64,000 nt of DNA, taken from NCBI GenBank assembly GCA_946965045.2, contig OX337229.1:496001-560000 (forward strand). Reading direction: 5' to 3'. Shown here piece by piece: positions 30,469 through 40,014 of this stretch (its first letter is position 1; each line of letters starts with the position of its first letter). The DNA comes from Epithemia pelagica. Taxonomy: Eukaryota; Bacillariophyta; Bacillariophyceae; Surirellales; Surirellaceae. The position numbers were made by a program, and so were the translations under genes. The notes beneath the pieces were generated by a model that had not been told where the DNA came from, made no database searches, and was given only the letters and a program-made list of their open reading frames with translations.

Positions 30469-31326
30469 ACCAAGTCAATTACAATGACCCAAAAGGGCCT
30501 GATAAACAAAATAATCGAAGCTACAGGACTACAAGACTGTAAGCCCAACTGGACACCAGCCACACAACTGGCACTTGGAAGTGATCCAGATGGTGAACCT
30601 ATGCAAGAAAAATGGCAATACAGGTCCATTGTCGGCATGCTACTGTACCTGGCCACTAACACGCGACCCGACATAGCCTTTGCAGTTAGTCAAGTAGCAA
30701 GATTTAGTACAGCTCCGAAGAAGTCTCACGCAGCAGCAATCAAAACTATAGTCCGCTACCTAGTGCGCACTAAAGACAAGGGAACGATTTTCACCCCTAC
30801 CAAAGACTTTAAGTTGGATTGCTATGTAGATGCCGATTTCGCCGGTCTACACGGACGAGAACCACAAGATAATCCTGTAAGCGCCAAGTCTTGTACAGGA
30901 TATATTTTGAGTCTTTCTGGGTGCCCTTTAATTTGGCGTTCCCAACTTCAGTCGTCAGTAGCCTTAAGTACTCTCCAAGCCGAGTACCATGCCCTCTCAC
31001 AAGCCATGCGTAGTGTCATAGCTACCCGACGTGTAGTAGAGGAACTATTGACTAATCTGGACCTTCCATTCGAAAAGCCTACAATCTACTCAGAGGTATT
31101 CGAAGATAATTCTGGTGCCTTCTATCTTGCAACAAAGCAAAGGTTGACGCCTAGAACAAAACATTTCAACACCTACCTTCATTTCTTTTGGGAACATGTT
31201 GGCGATCACCCAGGAGGAACTAAGGTCAGCATGGTGAGCACAGAAGAACAACGAGCTGATTACTTTACAAAGTGTCAAGCACGTGACCTCTTCGAGCGCT
31301 GCCGAAAACTTAATCAAGGATGGTAA
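30469..31326 (+). CDS. copia RT C-terminus and RNase H, downstream of amber codon
   Basis: Continues the Gag-Pol frame exactly (TAG, then ACC AAG TCA). It holds the end of RT ('MTQKGLINKIIEATG', 'YRSIVGMLLYLATNTRPDI') and a Ty1/copia RNase H with 'DADFAG', 'SCTGYI', 'LSTLQAEYHAL' and a late 'EEQRADYFTK'. It ends at TAA 31324-31326. Without readthrough or a codon change it would not be made as part of the polyprotein; an internal ATG at 30484 exists but is not a usual start for this family. Confidence 0.88.
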   Translation, partial: TKSITMTQKGLINKIIEATGLQDCKPNWTPATQLALGSDPDGEPMQEKWQYRSIVGMLLYLATNTRPDIAFAVSQVARFSTAPKKSHAAAIKTIVRYLVRTKDKGTIFTPTKDFKLDCYVDADFAGLHGREPQDNPVSAKSCTGYILSLSGCPLIWRSQLQSSVALSTLQAEYHALSQAMRSVIATRRVVEELLTNLDLPFEKPTIYSEVFEDNSGAFYLATKQRLTPRTKHFNTYLHFFWEHVGDHPGGTKVSMVSTEEQRADYFTKCQARDLFERCRKLNQGW

Positions 31327-31391
31327 CTCCTCTCTCTCTTTTCTGCCCTCCGACATCTCGGGGCATATCGCAATTTGAGAAATCACTCCAT

Positions 31392-31400
31392 GAGAGGGAG
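31392..31400 (+). promoter_or_regulatory. Polypurine tract
   Basis: gagagggag immediately precedes the 3' LTR, where plus-strand priming occurs in LTR retrotransposons. Confidence 0.8.
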
Positions 31401-32115
31401 AGTTAAGACATAGCTATTCTACAACGTCTGTGTCCGATCAACTAGTCCAGCTAGCACACCTAGTTTATCGTCCAGGTTTGAGACATCTGTTACAAACCGC
31501 TGTATGCGACACAAACCTTGACGTGTATCTAAGACTCATTACGTGTACTTAAATAGAAGTAGGCCGTTGAACGGACAGACGGACCCGTAACAGGAATTTG
31601 TGGATAAGCATAACTATGCCCTCTACTATTCGGAAGAGATGTACGCTGGACGAGCTACACTCGGAAGTAAGAGCTACATAAATCGAGGATCTAGAAAAGA
31701 ACGTGATCCTCGAGAATAGAACTTGATCTTCATCAACAGGAGATCCAACCCAAGATGGAACACATTCCTCTATGGAGTAGAACAAGTTCTATTAGTCCCT
31801 AATCGTAACTCCATAGTACTTGTCCACTGAAGTAAGGAATACGTTCCCCATCTACGACTAGATTTTGGGGGATGATGGCCGAACGATCCGAGAGGAGCCA
31901 AACCATCTCAAGATGAAAAACACAATCTTTAGTTTAATCTCACTTCTTTATAAACATCCAGTTTGATAATCAAACTTGTTTTGTAACGGAGAAGTCGACC
32001 TATTACGCTGATAGAAGGTGAGGGCCCCATCGTCTATTGTGCATATAGGTTGACCTAAAGAAACTACTGTATCTAACCCTATCGTCTAGAGTTAGCTTTC
32101 TACCCTCCTTTAACT
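31401..32115 (+). repeat. 3' LTR of copia element, 715 bp
   Basis: Begins AGTTAAGAC and ends TTTAACT, giving perfect inverted AGTTAA/TTAACT termini. It is followed directly by the ATCCC target duplication. Two differences from the 5' LTR are seen. Confidence 0.95.
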
Positions 32116-32120
32116 ATCCC
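32116..32120 (+). repeat. Target-site duplication ATCCC, right
   Basis: Matches 21734-21738 and restores the VIPP1 sequence atccctgtccgcg on the right side of the element. Confidence 0.95.
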
Positions 32121-32359
32121 TGTCCGCGTCTCTACCGGAAGCCAGTCTGGAACGGGAATTTTTGCAACTCGAGGCCATGGATTCGGTCGACCAGGAGTTG
32201 ATGCGGCTTAAGGGCAGCATGGTAGAGGACAACGAAGCAACCAACAACAAACCCAAAACACCCATGGCCTTGGAACCAAGCCAAGAAAAACGCATCGAAC
32301 AAGAACTCCAAGTCCTAAAAGAGAAATCGGTCTCGAACATTCCTGTCCAATGGGAGTAA
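32116..32359 (+). pseudogene. VIPP1 3' fragment, right part, after copia insertion
   Basis: Identical as far as I can see to VIPP1 17967-18211 (SLSASLPEASL to PVQWE and stop). Together with 21647-21738 it is the 3' third of VIPP1 that heads unit 2. It has no start or promoter of its own. Confidence 0.93.
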
Positions 32360-32723
32360 GTGTAGTGTTCCTTCTTTCTCCTATACTACTTTAGTCCAAA
32401 GGGTGAATAATATCGTAGCTTCGAGTTTACATAGTAGTTCTCGGTGAATTGAGTCGGCCTTCAAGTCACGAGTCTTTAATCATGACACGACTACATCTCA
32501 TTGGGTAACATAGGAGGCGGTTAAAGCTCACTCTGCACGCCAAACAATGGTCATCGCGGGATCAGATCTCTTTTACTCCCACACTTGTGGCAGAGGACGA
32601 CGTGTAGAGGCACCCATAATTTCGTAACTCACGGAACGAACAAGAGCTCTTCTGGACTGTGCAAGGACAATATTCTACTCTAGAGAGTGATCCAACAGAG
32701 GACGGGGACGTTGAACCAGGATA

Positions 32724-34103
32724 ATGATGATGATGATGATGAAAGTTTGGTGGTTTGGTTTCGTTTGGACCACCATCGTTCTCTTGGATGCGACCGTGCA
32801 CGCCTTTGTACCATATTCGCCCTTGCTAGTACGACGATACGCCACGAATACCCCGACAACAACAACGACGGCGCTGTCAGAACAACAACACGCCAATCGT
32901 ATCGTCGTGGATCCATTGGTTCCTCGCCGTCGTCGTGTGACCAACAACAAGAAACCAAAAGATGAACTCGTGGACGTCGACACCACGGTCTTGTTCTTGT
33001 TTACCAATCTCGTGCCAACCAGCATAAATCAAACCGTGGAGGAGATGCAAACCATTGCGACCAAGATGCATCACATTCATATCCGATGGATTGCACAAAA
33101 AGGGCTCATTCAACAATTCCAAATGGAAAAACAAGCCGATGCCCAAACATGCCACGACTGCTATGTCCAATGGAGATCCGACCCCTCCTCGGAACGTGGC
33201 CTGTTCTGGAAGAGACAACATGAACGTGCTTTGGATCGAGTGCAGGTATGGCAGCAAAAACTGGACGCGCATGGCGCTGCCGTCGACAAGCTTGCGCAAA
33301 GCCTTCAAGTGTTGGATCAAACGATGGTGATAGCCCAAAGCAAACGGGATCAAATGGCGGCTCGAGTTCGAATGGCCCAAGAGACTTTGGAAGAGCATGA
33401 GTGTTTTCAACTCGAGGCAGCCCTGAAGAATTCTACAGTGGTGGTGATTCCACCACTCCATACCAAGAAGACCACCATCAATGTTCCAACTGGTTCTTGG
33501 TCAGCTTCTTTCTCCACAACGACGGCACTACTACTACTACTACATCAAGCCAACCTCTTGGGTCCATTCTTGGATGTAGCCAAATCTCATGTCCATGTCA
33601 TGGTATCCAATCGTGCGGAACAACTCATGGATGAGTTCGTCAAGGAGTTGCAACACGTCAAGGACCAAGTGCTTCTATGGTTTCTGGAATGGCCTGCAAC
33701 CCTTTGTGTAATGCTGAAAGAAGCGCAAGAACAACACGCGGACAGGGCCGAGGAATGCTACAAGAATGCCCAATTCATCTTGTCGGCGGAACAATCCATG
33801 GACAACAACAACAATACGTCTCTTGCTTCGTTCTGGTTGAAACAAAGTGAACGTGCGTTGGACAAGGCGATGGCAATCCAAGCACAAATCGACGTGGTGG
33901 ATGACGCTTCGGACAAGCTGTGTCAAAGCCATGAATGGTTCGATCAAACCATCATGACTGCCGCCAGGAACCACAGGGATGAACTGTTCATGAATGCCAT
34001 TGACCGAATGGAACAAAAACTACAAGCCTTGGAAGCGGCGGCCGATGCGTACTGGGCCGGAACGGAGAGTTTCGTCCTTCCGGAGAAAAGCCAGTCTATG
34101 TAG
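32724..34103 (+). CDS. Two-module VIPP1-like plastid-targeted protein (VL copy B), 459 aa
   Basis: Near-identical to copy A. I see two residue differences: FVPYSP versus FVPSSP after the cleavage site, and QSERALDK versus QSELALDK in module 2. At both sites copy B agrees with the diverged copy C (FVPYSP; DRALDK), so copy A carries the derived states. It has the same six-ATG start, VHA|FVP plastid motif, module 1 and module 2. It lies about 0.6 kb downstream of the copia 3' LTR, so its upstream region is now VIPP1-fragment plus LTR sequence, which could change its expression. Confidence 0.8.
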   Translation: MMMMMMKVWWFGFVWTTIVLLDATVHAFVPYSPLLVRRYATNTPTTTTTALSEQQHANRIVVDPLVPRRRRVTNNKKPKDELVDVDTTVLFLFTNLVPTSINQTVEEMQTIATKMHHIHIRWIAQKGLIQQFQMEKQADAQTCHDCYVQWRSDPSSERGLFWKRQHERALDRVQVWQQKLDAHGAAVDKLAQSLQVLDQTMVIAQSKRDQMAARVRMAQETLEEHECFQLEAALKNSTVVVIPPLHTKKTTINVPTGSWSASFSTTTALLLLLHQANLLGPFLDVAKSHVHVMVSNRAEQLMDEFVKELQHVKDQVLLWFLEWPATLCVMLKEAQEQHADRAEECYKNAQFILSAEQSMDNNNNTSLASFWLKQSERALDKAMAIQAQIDVVDDASDKLCQSHEWFDQTIMTAARNHRDELFMNAIDRMEQKLQALEAAADAYWAGTESFVLPEKSQSM

Positions 34104-34253
34104 GAGTATTTGAACTGTTGCAACTCGAGGCTCCCTGGATTTGGTCCCTTGCTGTTTTGTAATTTCAATTCGTTGGAGTACCAACCTAGGTAGTAGCCAT
34201 CTTCTTTTACTATATCTCAAACGGATCGTTTCCCATGCAGACATACTAGAGGT

Positions 34254-34846
34254 CTACTCTTCATCGGAAGAAGAGCTACTAGTGCTGCTGTCATCCTGGT
34301 CATTCGAAATGGGGAGTTCCAACGCATCGTCTTGCAGCAGCAACATGGTGTTGTCCTGAGGAGCGTCTTTGTTATTGTGTGGTGTAGTAATGGTTTGCGA
34401 CATGAGATTCTCCGTGGCTTGTGGTTGTTGTATGGGAGACTGGGATCGCGTTTGAGACAATGCATCTGCTCCACCACCAAAGAGACTCAACAATTCCTCC
34501 GTCGATCGTGTCGTGGTGGAATGGGTGGCAGGGACGGGTGCAGCCGAAACGGCAAACAAGGACGACGACGACGAAGCTGATGGCGGTGGTTGTGGCGGTT
34601 GAGGACTGGTGGTGGTGGTTGCGAACTCTTGAATGGAATGTCGACAGATGCGAATGCGAGGGATCTCCACCCTGCTGTGGCACCGTGCCTGGATATTGGG
34701 TTGGTGGAGCCGTTGGGCGAGATGCTGCCTCGTATCCTCGGAGGGAGCAGCAGCAGCAACAACAACATGTCTACCATTGTTCTGGTGGGTGGTGGCGGTT
34801 TCCGGATAGGAATTCTTGGGTGGCGGTCCCCTGGAACGAGACGCAC
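34254..34846 (-). pseudogene. Truncated, frame-shifted ZGRF1/DUF2439-like gene relic (copy B)
   Basis: Same structure as copy A at 20106-20698, with an identical 204-residue open frame. It lacks the DUF2439 domain and has the same internal frame displacement and the same homology break, so truncation and decay preceded the tandem duplication. Confidence 0.75.
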
Positions 34847-35799
34847 AGCCATTGGAAAAGCACTTCAAACTGTTATCCAGGAAATTGGACGTCTTCCAAT
34901 GAATTTGAACAACTTTGTTGTGGACACTGATTTAGGTGGGGACCGTGCTGGGTTTCGGTTCTCTCCAAAATGTGACGAAGATGGTTTGGAGTTTCACATT
35001 TCGAATCGGTGTACTCCTTGTATTCGAATTCATGCAGTCCCAATTTGAACATTCCCCGTGGCAATGTGTTTTTTCTTTTTAAAATCGCAGCGATAAAAAA
35101 AGATGGTGAAGCCAGTTCGTTGAAGAATCTTTCACACTTTTCAAACTTCTTGGAAAATAGGTGTACCCATTGCCGGTCTTTACAAGCAGTGAGGGTTCTA
35201 AGAGTAGACGCCAACTGCAAACCACTATCTGTTGTGCTTTCTACACCCTCTCATGGCCTCATTATTGGTTGCCAATTGCTGACCAATGATGCTCTTGGGG
35301 AGAACAGGTGGGTGCCTTGTTGTTGCTGTCTGTGGTATGTTTAGTTTTGCGTGGAACGGGGATAACCTTTGACAAACCCAACAACCAACAACAACCCCCA
35401 AGTCTATCTAGAATAGGCGGCATGATTGTTCGTAGCGACACGTGGTATTTCCAGAGGTGGAGCTATAGGATGCCTACGTTCAATGGAAACTCCACCACGC
35501 GTCAAATGCCAGCCAGACCATTGTCTGTTCTCTCGGTTCCTGCTGTCTAAAGACTGCATTGGTCCTCAAGCTTGTGACAACGTGTTCGCTGGGAAATCCG
35601 TCAAGGACGCCTCATCTTGTGCTAGGTGATCTATTAGGTAAAACCATTCTGCAAAATCAACGATTCTGCAAAGTCTCTTGCTATTCTCTTGAGAGAAAGA
35701 ATCCACAAAGATTTGTTGCAATTCTTGTTTATCTTTTATGGGCGTCGGTGGATTGTTGTTCTTGTCGTTATCAATTGCACAAATTCATTGGTGACAAGG
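34847..35799. other. Unassigned spacer of unit 2
   Basis: Counterpart of 20699-21646. Up to about 35135 it matches copy A almost perfectly. Beyond, substitutions become frequent and a small GTT insertion is present near 35321. No gene recognised. Confidence 0.5.
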
Positions 35800-36508
35800 T
35801 TGTCCACATAGATTCCACTGGATCCCATGATATCTATTTCACTCTTGCTGAATGAGTACCATTGCGTTGATGAGCCGTGGTGGTATTCCGCGGAGCTTTA
35901 ATCATTTTCTCGGCGTCGGCTGAGGCAACCAACAAGGCTCGATCCACGTCCGAGAAGCGTAGTTCCCCAAGACCATACCGATCCGTCCAAAGAACAAGGC
36001 CATTGCCGAAATCACCCACATCACGGGCAACCGACAACGACGTTGCGGTCGTGGCGGATGTGTTGGACAGGAGTCATCTCAAATCAAAGCCTTGTACCTT
36101 GTTGCTGTGACCCAATTGACCGAGATTCCCAAGGCACACGGTCCGGTGAGCAACAGTACGGGAATGCTGCGAAGTTTCCAAATTTCACAATCCAACGTTT
36201 CTCTACACAGCGTATTTTCGACGTCGTAATAGTCCCAGCGATTTTGAATGTGATTGAGCAAATCCTGCGCCGCTTGCACGACAATGGGATGTGCGGGTAC
36301 GGACGCCATGAATCCATCCCACAAGCAAAAATTGATATGAATCCAATCGGTCGAGGGGTACATCGCGACGGATAACAAAGGGCAAGTTGGACGTCAAAAA
36401 GGAATCCTAATTGGTAATGTTCAACTGCACGTCAATGTCGGCATAAATGCCACCAACCATCTTTCATCAAGACGAGCAGACGAACGAAATCAGCCTTGAA
36501 GGCTCCAG
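35800..36508 (-). pseudogene. Decayed DXD-type glycosyltransferase (OCH1-like) fragment
   Basis: Reading the reverse strand from 36508 gives 'ADFVRLLVLMKDG', then after a frameshift 'GGIYADIDVQLN', the DXD donor-site block of the Gly_transf_sug/OCH1-like family. 'SNLPFVI', 'SVPAHPIVVQAAQDLL' and 'LLLTGPCALG', the usual downstream blocks, follow. A TAG interrupts just after the DXD block and the pieces lie in several frames, so it is a pseudogene. It exactly fills the gap between the end of duplication unit 2 and the VIPP1 fragment at 36511. Confidence 0.72.
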
Positions 36509-36510
36509 GT

Positions 36511-36733
36511 TTCCGCGTCCCTACCGGAAGCCAGTCTCGAACGTGAATTCTTGCAACTCGAGGCCATGGATTCGGTCGACAAGGAGCTGATGCGGCTCAA
36601 GGGAATGGTGCAGGAAAACGAAGCAACCAACAACAAGCCTAAAACACCCAAGGCCTTGCAACCAACAAGCCAAGAAAAGCGCATTGAACAAGAACTCCAA
36701 GCTCCAAGTCAATCGGTCACGAGAGCATTGTAG
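36511..36733 (+). pseudogene. Diverged VIPP1 3' fragment (fragment D)
   Basis: Encodes 'SASLPEASLEREFLQLEAMD' and onward as in VIPP1, but with many substitutions (VDKEL for VDQEL; MVQENEA for MVEDNEA) and a different end before TAG at 36731. It is older than the fragments of unit 2. Its 3' flank (tagtgttccttct) also matches that of VIPP1 and is split by the hAT element. Confidence 0.88.
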
Positions 36734-36737
36734 TGTT
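36730..36737 (+). repeat. 8-bp target-site duplication GTAGTGTT, left
   Basis: GTAGTGTT at 36730-36737 and again at 37660-37667. The VIPP1 3' flank has a single GTAGTGTT at the matching place (agtgtagtgttcc after 18211). Confidence 0.9.
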
Positions 36738-37659
36738 TAGAGCTGGGTCAAGCAACAGCTTTTTTCTGCTGGAGAACTCAAGCGCTTGAGCGCTTGAGCT
36801 AGGACCAAATTCAAGCGCTCAAGCGCTCAAGCGGCAGCGAACAGGGCTAACACGGGAAACTATGGCAATAGACTCATTGCAATACCTCTAGTGAAATGGT
36901 AACTTCTCTTATTATGTAACTGATATGCAATGGAAACTCTGTTAGAAGATACTTCCCCAGTTCTCACGCAAAAAATGGAGATCAGAAACTGTTGAAGGAT
37001 CAAAGTATGATTGTTTTGGCGTGATTATCAGACCAGCAATACTGAATGCCCGTTCAGAGGAGGCTGCTGTTGCCGGCATGGCAAGATACTTAAGAGCAAG
37101 TCACCAAATATTGGGAAACTCACTTGCCTTTCCTTTCCACCAAGAGAGCAAAGGATCTTGTGCAACTTTCGTCCCAGCCTTGTTCACGTAGTACATTTTA
37201 AGTCCTGCCGTTGTACGGAACTTGTCAATTTCAAGACGGCAGATGGTAGCATAGGATACCCCTCCACTATAAATCTTCCTGGAGTCTCCATTGTCATCCT
37301 CTTCGTCATCCATCATTTCTCCCAGCGTGTCACTGACTTCAAACTCCACTTCTGTCCTTGCCCTCTTGGTTGGAGAAGGAACTTCCTGCTATTAGTTCCT
37401 CTTCGGACACTTGCTCATCATTATCATCATCTGGATGGTATGATGACTCATTCTCATCATCACTGGAGTTCTCGGGCATTTTGGAAAGGTGTGAAGGGCA
37501 GATGAATGCGGGTTTTTGCTACGTTTAGGGACTTTCCGGTAGTCCGGGTGCTTGAGCGCTTGAGCTCTCAAGCAACACCCTTTCTGCGCTGGAGCTCCTC
37601 AAGCGCTTGAGAGGTCAAGCGCATGAGCGCTTGAGCGCTTGACGCTTGACCCAGCTCTA
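36738..37659 (-). mobile_element. hAT-type DNA transposon remnant, 922 bp
   Basis: 16-bp perfect terminal inverted repeats TAGAGCTGGGTCAAGC / GCTTGACCCAGCTCTA, an 8-bp duplication, and both ends packed with subterminal GCGCTTGA/TCAAGCGC motifs. The reverse strand between about 37349 and 37000 encodes the end of a hAT transposase: 'DPLLSWWKGKASEFPNIW', a TGA, then 'KYLAMPATAASSERAFSIAG', the hAT C-terminal dimerisation block. The rest of the transposase is absent, so it cannot move itself. Confidence 0.92.
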
Positions 37660-37667
37660 GTAGTGTT
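37660..37667 (+). repeat. 8-bp target-site duplication GTAGTGTT, right
   Basis: Second copy of the hAT target duplication, followed by ccttct as in the VIPP1 3' flank. Confidence 0.9.
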
Positions 37668-38708
37668 CCTTCTGTATGTGTCATTGGTTCTACTTTTGAC
37701 ATAGTATGAAAAATTCTAAGCGGGGAGGCCGCAGACGACTGTGGTGGAAGAAGGGAAGAAGTCGCCCAAAGGGCAAGGGGTGTGCCAACAACGAGCAAGA
37801 TTCGCTTCTGTTCTTATGGTGATGTGGAACACAGGAAAGGTGTGCCTGTCATCGATGGTGAAGAAAAGTCAATCGCACATAGATTACATGACAAGCCCCG
37901 ATAAGTATCTTTTGCTGCCAAACAACAACAAGAACAATCGTCGCTGGTGCTGCTGAGTTCGGTACGAGGCACAAAGGATGCCGTGATCGAGGTCGAACAC
38001 TGCTGTTCGACAGTGTTGTTGTCGTGCAACAAGGTTTCGGTGGAACTGGCATTGAGGGGGCAAGACATCGCGATGGAGAGCGGCTTGGCCAATGACAATA
38101 ACGAGGGAGAACATGACAAGTTCCTTTCCACCAACCAACACAAGATAGTTCCATTATAGCCAGCCTCCGTTAATGGAACCTCGTTGACATCGACGCCCTC
38201 CAGAATCCAGAGTATTGTCTCGAATCGCTCTCAATCATGACAGGATCAGCATGGCTTCACTCTCTCGTCCTTCTCCTATTGTTCGAAAGGACATGCCGAT
38301 CCACCCTTTTTGTCCATGTCGGATTCGTCCTCATCTTGGTGCTCCTCTCCTACTCATCGTGCTCTGTGTCATCGCTGTAGATCGAACTTAAGTATGAACA
38401 AGACCGGATCTACGAAGAATAAAGCAACATTCAGACTTTGTGTCGCGTAAAGTTCCATGACACCGCCCCAAAGCACCAGAATCTTTTCTCATGATCGTAC
38501 AAACCCCGGTGGTGGCACTGTCCCACAACTGTGTCAGGTCATGGCCGAAGCGTAGTACCACTTGTAGAGGTACACAAATCGGGTCGTTGACAACAAATAA
38601 GCACCTTCTTTCTTGCAACATGTTCTTTCTACTTTTGAGTTACTACTTACAAGGTTCTACGATTGCAATCGAATGTAGAAAACAAGTCAACCACTCGAAA
38701 ACAAACGG
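37668..38708. other. Region with exchanger-linker fragment and kelch 3' flank
   Basis: No intact gene. Bases 37831-37900 on the + strand resemble 40015-40090 and encode a similar peptide ('QSHIDYMTSP' here, 'QSHIDFMTSP' there), which I take as a fragment of the Na+/Ca2+,K+ exchanger linker. The remainder to 38708 is the 3' side of the reverse-strand kelch gene and shows nothing definite. Confidence 0.5.
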
Positions 38709-39911
38709 CTAGGTTTCATCATTCCCTCTATCATTTTGGCATGTATTGGTCCTTACTCGTTTGCGAGCTAATGTCGATGGGGAGAAGGGTGAGATATCAG
38801 CATCTCGGATACCCATACCTTCAAGAGAATGATACCATCCGTTCGATTGCTGCTCACAGAGACGACGAAAACACCACGTATTCCTATCCAGTAGTGGTAA
38901 TGTTGCACATGAAGGATTGGGATATCCACCAATCACGGCAACTTGATTGGCAACAGTCACCGTACTGCAGCCATTGCGGTGATTATCCGATGGTGGGAGA
39001 TACCAAACGCGGTTGCTTTGCGTGTCCAAGACTTCCCCGGTTGAATTGTTCCATCCTCCCGCCACCACCAGACAAGATCCCACGGCAACCATTGCACACG
39101 ACCTTCGTGTATTGGAAAGCCTCAACTCCGAATGAGTGGTCCAAAGGGTCGAGAAGGAAATGAATGTCGAACCAGTTTCCTTTTTTGTCTCATGATTGTC
39201 ACAGGGTGTTGCATAGTCCAAATACTCCACCGAGTCAAGATTGCCATTATCGTTACGACCTCCAACGACAAAGATGCGGTGACCAATAACCGCACTGGCA
39301 CACCATTGTCGTTTAACAGTCATAGATGGTCCCGCAATAACAGTGTGGTTCATGGTATCAATAATATCAACCGACGACAAATAGCGACCGTTGTAATAGC
39401 CACCCATTACAACGATGTATCGGTTGTGAACCGCGACAGCACAACATCCTGATCGTGGCGTTGATAAGCGACAATTCAATGTCGTCCAGTTCATCTCGTG
39501 TGTGATGCTGGTTGTCAAAGATGATTGCAGCAAATAATTGGCATCAATTTGTTCGATACAATCCAAAGGTGCTCCAGTGTCTCCTCCCATCACGTAAATG
39601 CCGCCATTGCACACAACAGCGGCATGTCCATCACGTTTCTGGTTCATGCGTGGCCCTTCTCGCCACTGCTTGTTTGATTCTGCCAAGTTTAATACATGAA
39701 TGGAATCGAGCTCGCCTTGCCCCGGGTGATATCCGCCCAACACGACGACGGTTTGTTCTTGGTTGTTATCGGTATGATTCAGTACGACCGAAGCATGGCG
39801 GTAACGCCATCCACCCTCAAGAGGAGGCCAGTCCTCGAAATTCCATTCAGGTGTCTCGTCTAACAGGACAAGGCCCGACTGCCATGCTTGTTCTTTCAGT
39901 GTCGTTGTCAT
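38709..39911 (-). CDS. Kelch-repeat beta-propeller protein, 400 aa
   Basis: The first in-frame ATG is at 39911; the open frame extends upstream to a TTG at 40058, but that stretch overlaps exchanger-like sequence on the other strand. Five or six kelch blades are visible as 'VVVLGGYHPG', 'IYVMGGDTG', 'YIVVMGGYYNGRYLSSVDI', 'IFVVGGRNDNGNLDSVEYL', 'LVVAGGWNNSTGEVL' and 'VAVIGGYPN', each with the GG doublet and a downstream aromatic/Trp position. There is no signal peptide, BTB or F-box. Kelch propellers bind proteins; no specific function can be assigned. The C-terminal tail is basic (ARKRVRTNT). The gene is intact although surrounded by relics. Confidence 0.82.
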   Translation of the reverse strand: MTTTLKEQAWQSGLVLLDETPEWNFEDWPPLEGGWRYRHASVVLNHTDNNQEQTVVVLGGYHPGQGELDSIHVLNLAESNKQWREGPRMNQKRDGHAAVVCNGGIYVMGGDTGAPLDCIEQIDANYLLQSSLTTSITHEMNWTTLNCRLSTPRSGCCAVAVHNRYIVVMGGYYNGRYLSSVDIIDTMNHTVIAGPSMTVKRQWCASAVIGHRIFVVGGRNDNGNLDSVEYLDYATPCDNHETKKETGSTFISFSTLWTTHSELRLSNTRRSCAMVAVGSCLVVAGGWNNSTGEVLDTQSNRVWYLPPSDNHRNGCSTVTVANQVAVIGGYPNPSCATLPLLDRNTWCFRRLCEQQSNGWYHSLEGMGIRDADISPFSPSTLARKRVRTNTCQNDRGNDET

Positions 39912-40014
39912 GGTCACGGCGCTTGACGATGTCGACAAGAAAGGGCAGCACGAGAGGCTGTTTGTAATAGAGCAACGCGTGGAAGCTTGTTGCTTTTTTG
40001 CGTGGAGACCGCGC

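Larger units (their letters stand above)
21739..32115 (+). mobile_element. Ty1/copia LTR retrotransposon, 10,377 bp, young, with oversized Gag-Pol
   Basis: Complete structure: LTR 21739-22453, putative primer-binding site right after it, a single Gag-Pol frame 22849-31326 with one in-frame TAG, a polypurine tract at 31392-31400, LTR 31401-32115, and a 5-bp ATCCC duplication. The domain order protease, integrase, reverse transcriptase, RNase H places it in Ty1/copia (Pseudoviridae-type), probably among the diatom CoDi-like lineages. It is roughly twice the usual copia length because the region before the protease is about 1600 codons long. Near-identical LTRs indicate recent insertion. Confidence 0.96.
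21647..35799 (+). repeat. Tandem segmental duplication, unit 2 (copy B), interrupted by copia element
   Basis: Repeats 17881-21646: the first 92 bp lie at 21647-21738, then the 10.4-kb element with its target duplication, then the rest at 32121-35799. The total without the element matches unit 1 to within a few bases. Unit 2 ends at ggtgacaagg (about 35799), after which a different sequence, the glycosyltransferase relic, follows. Confidence 0.9.
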
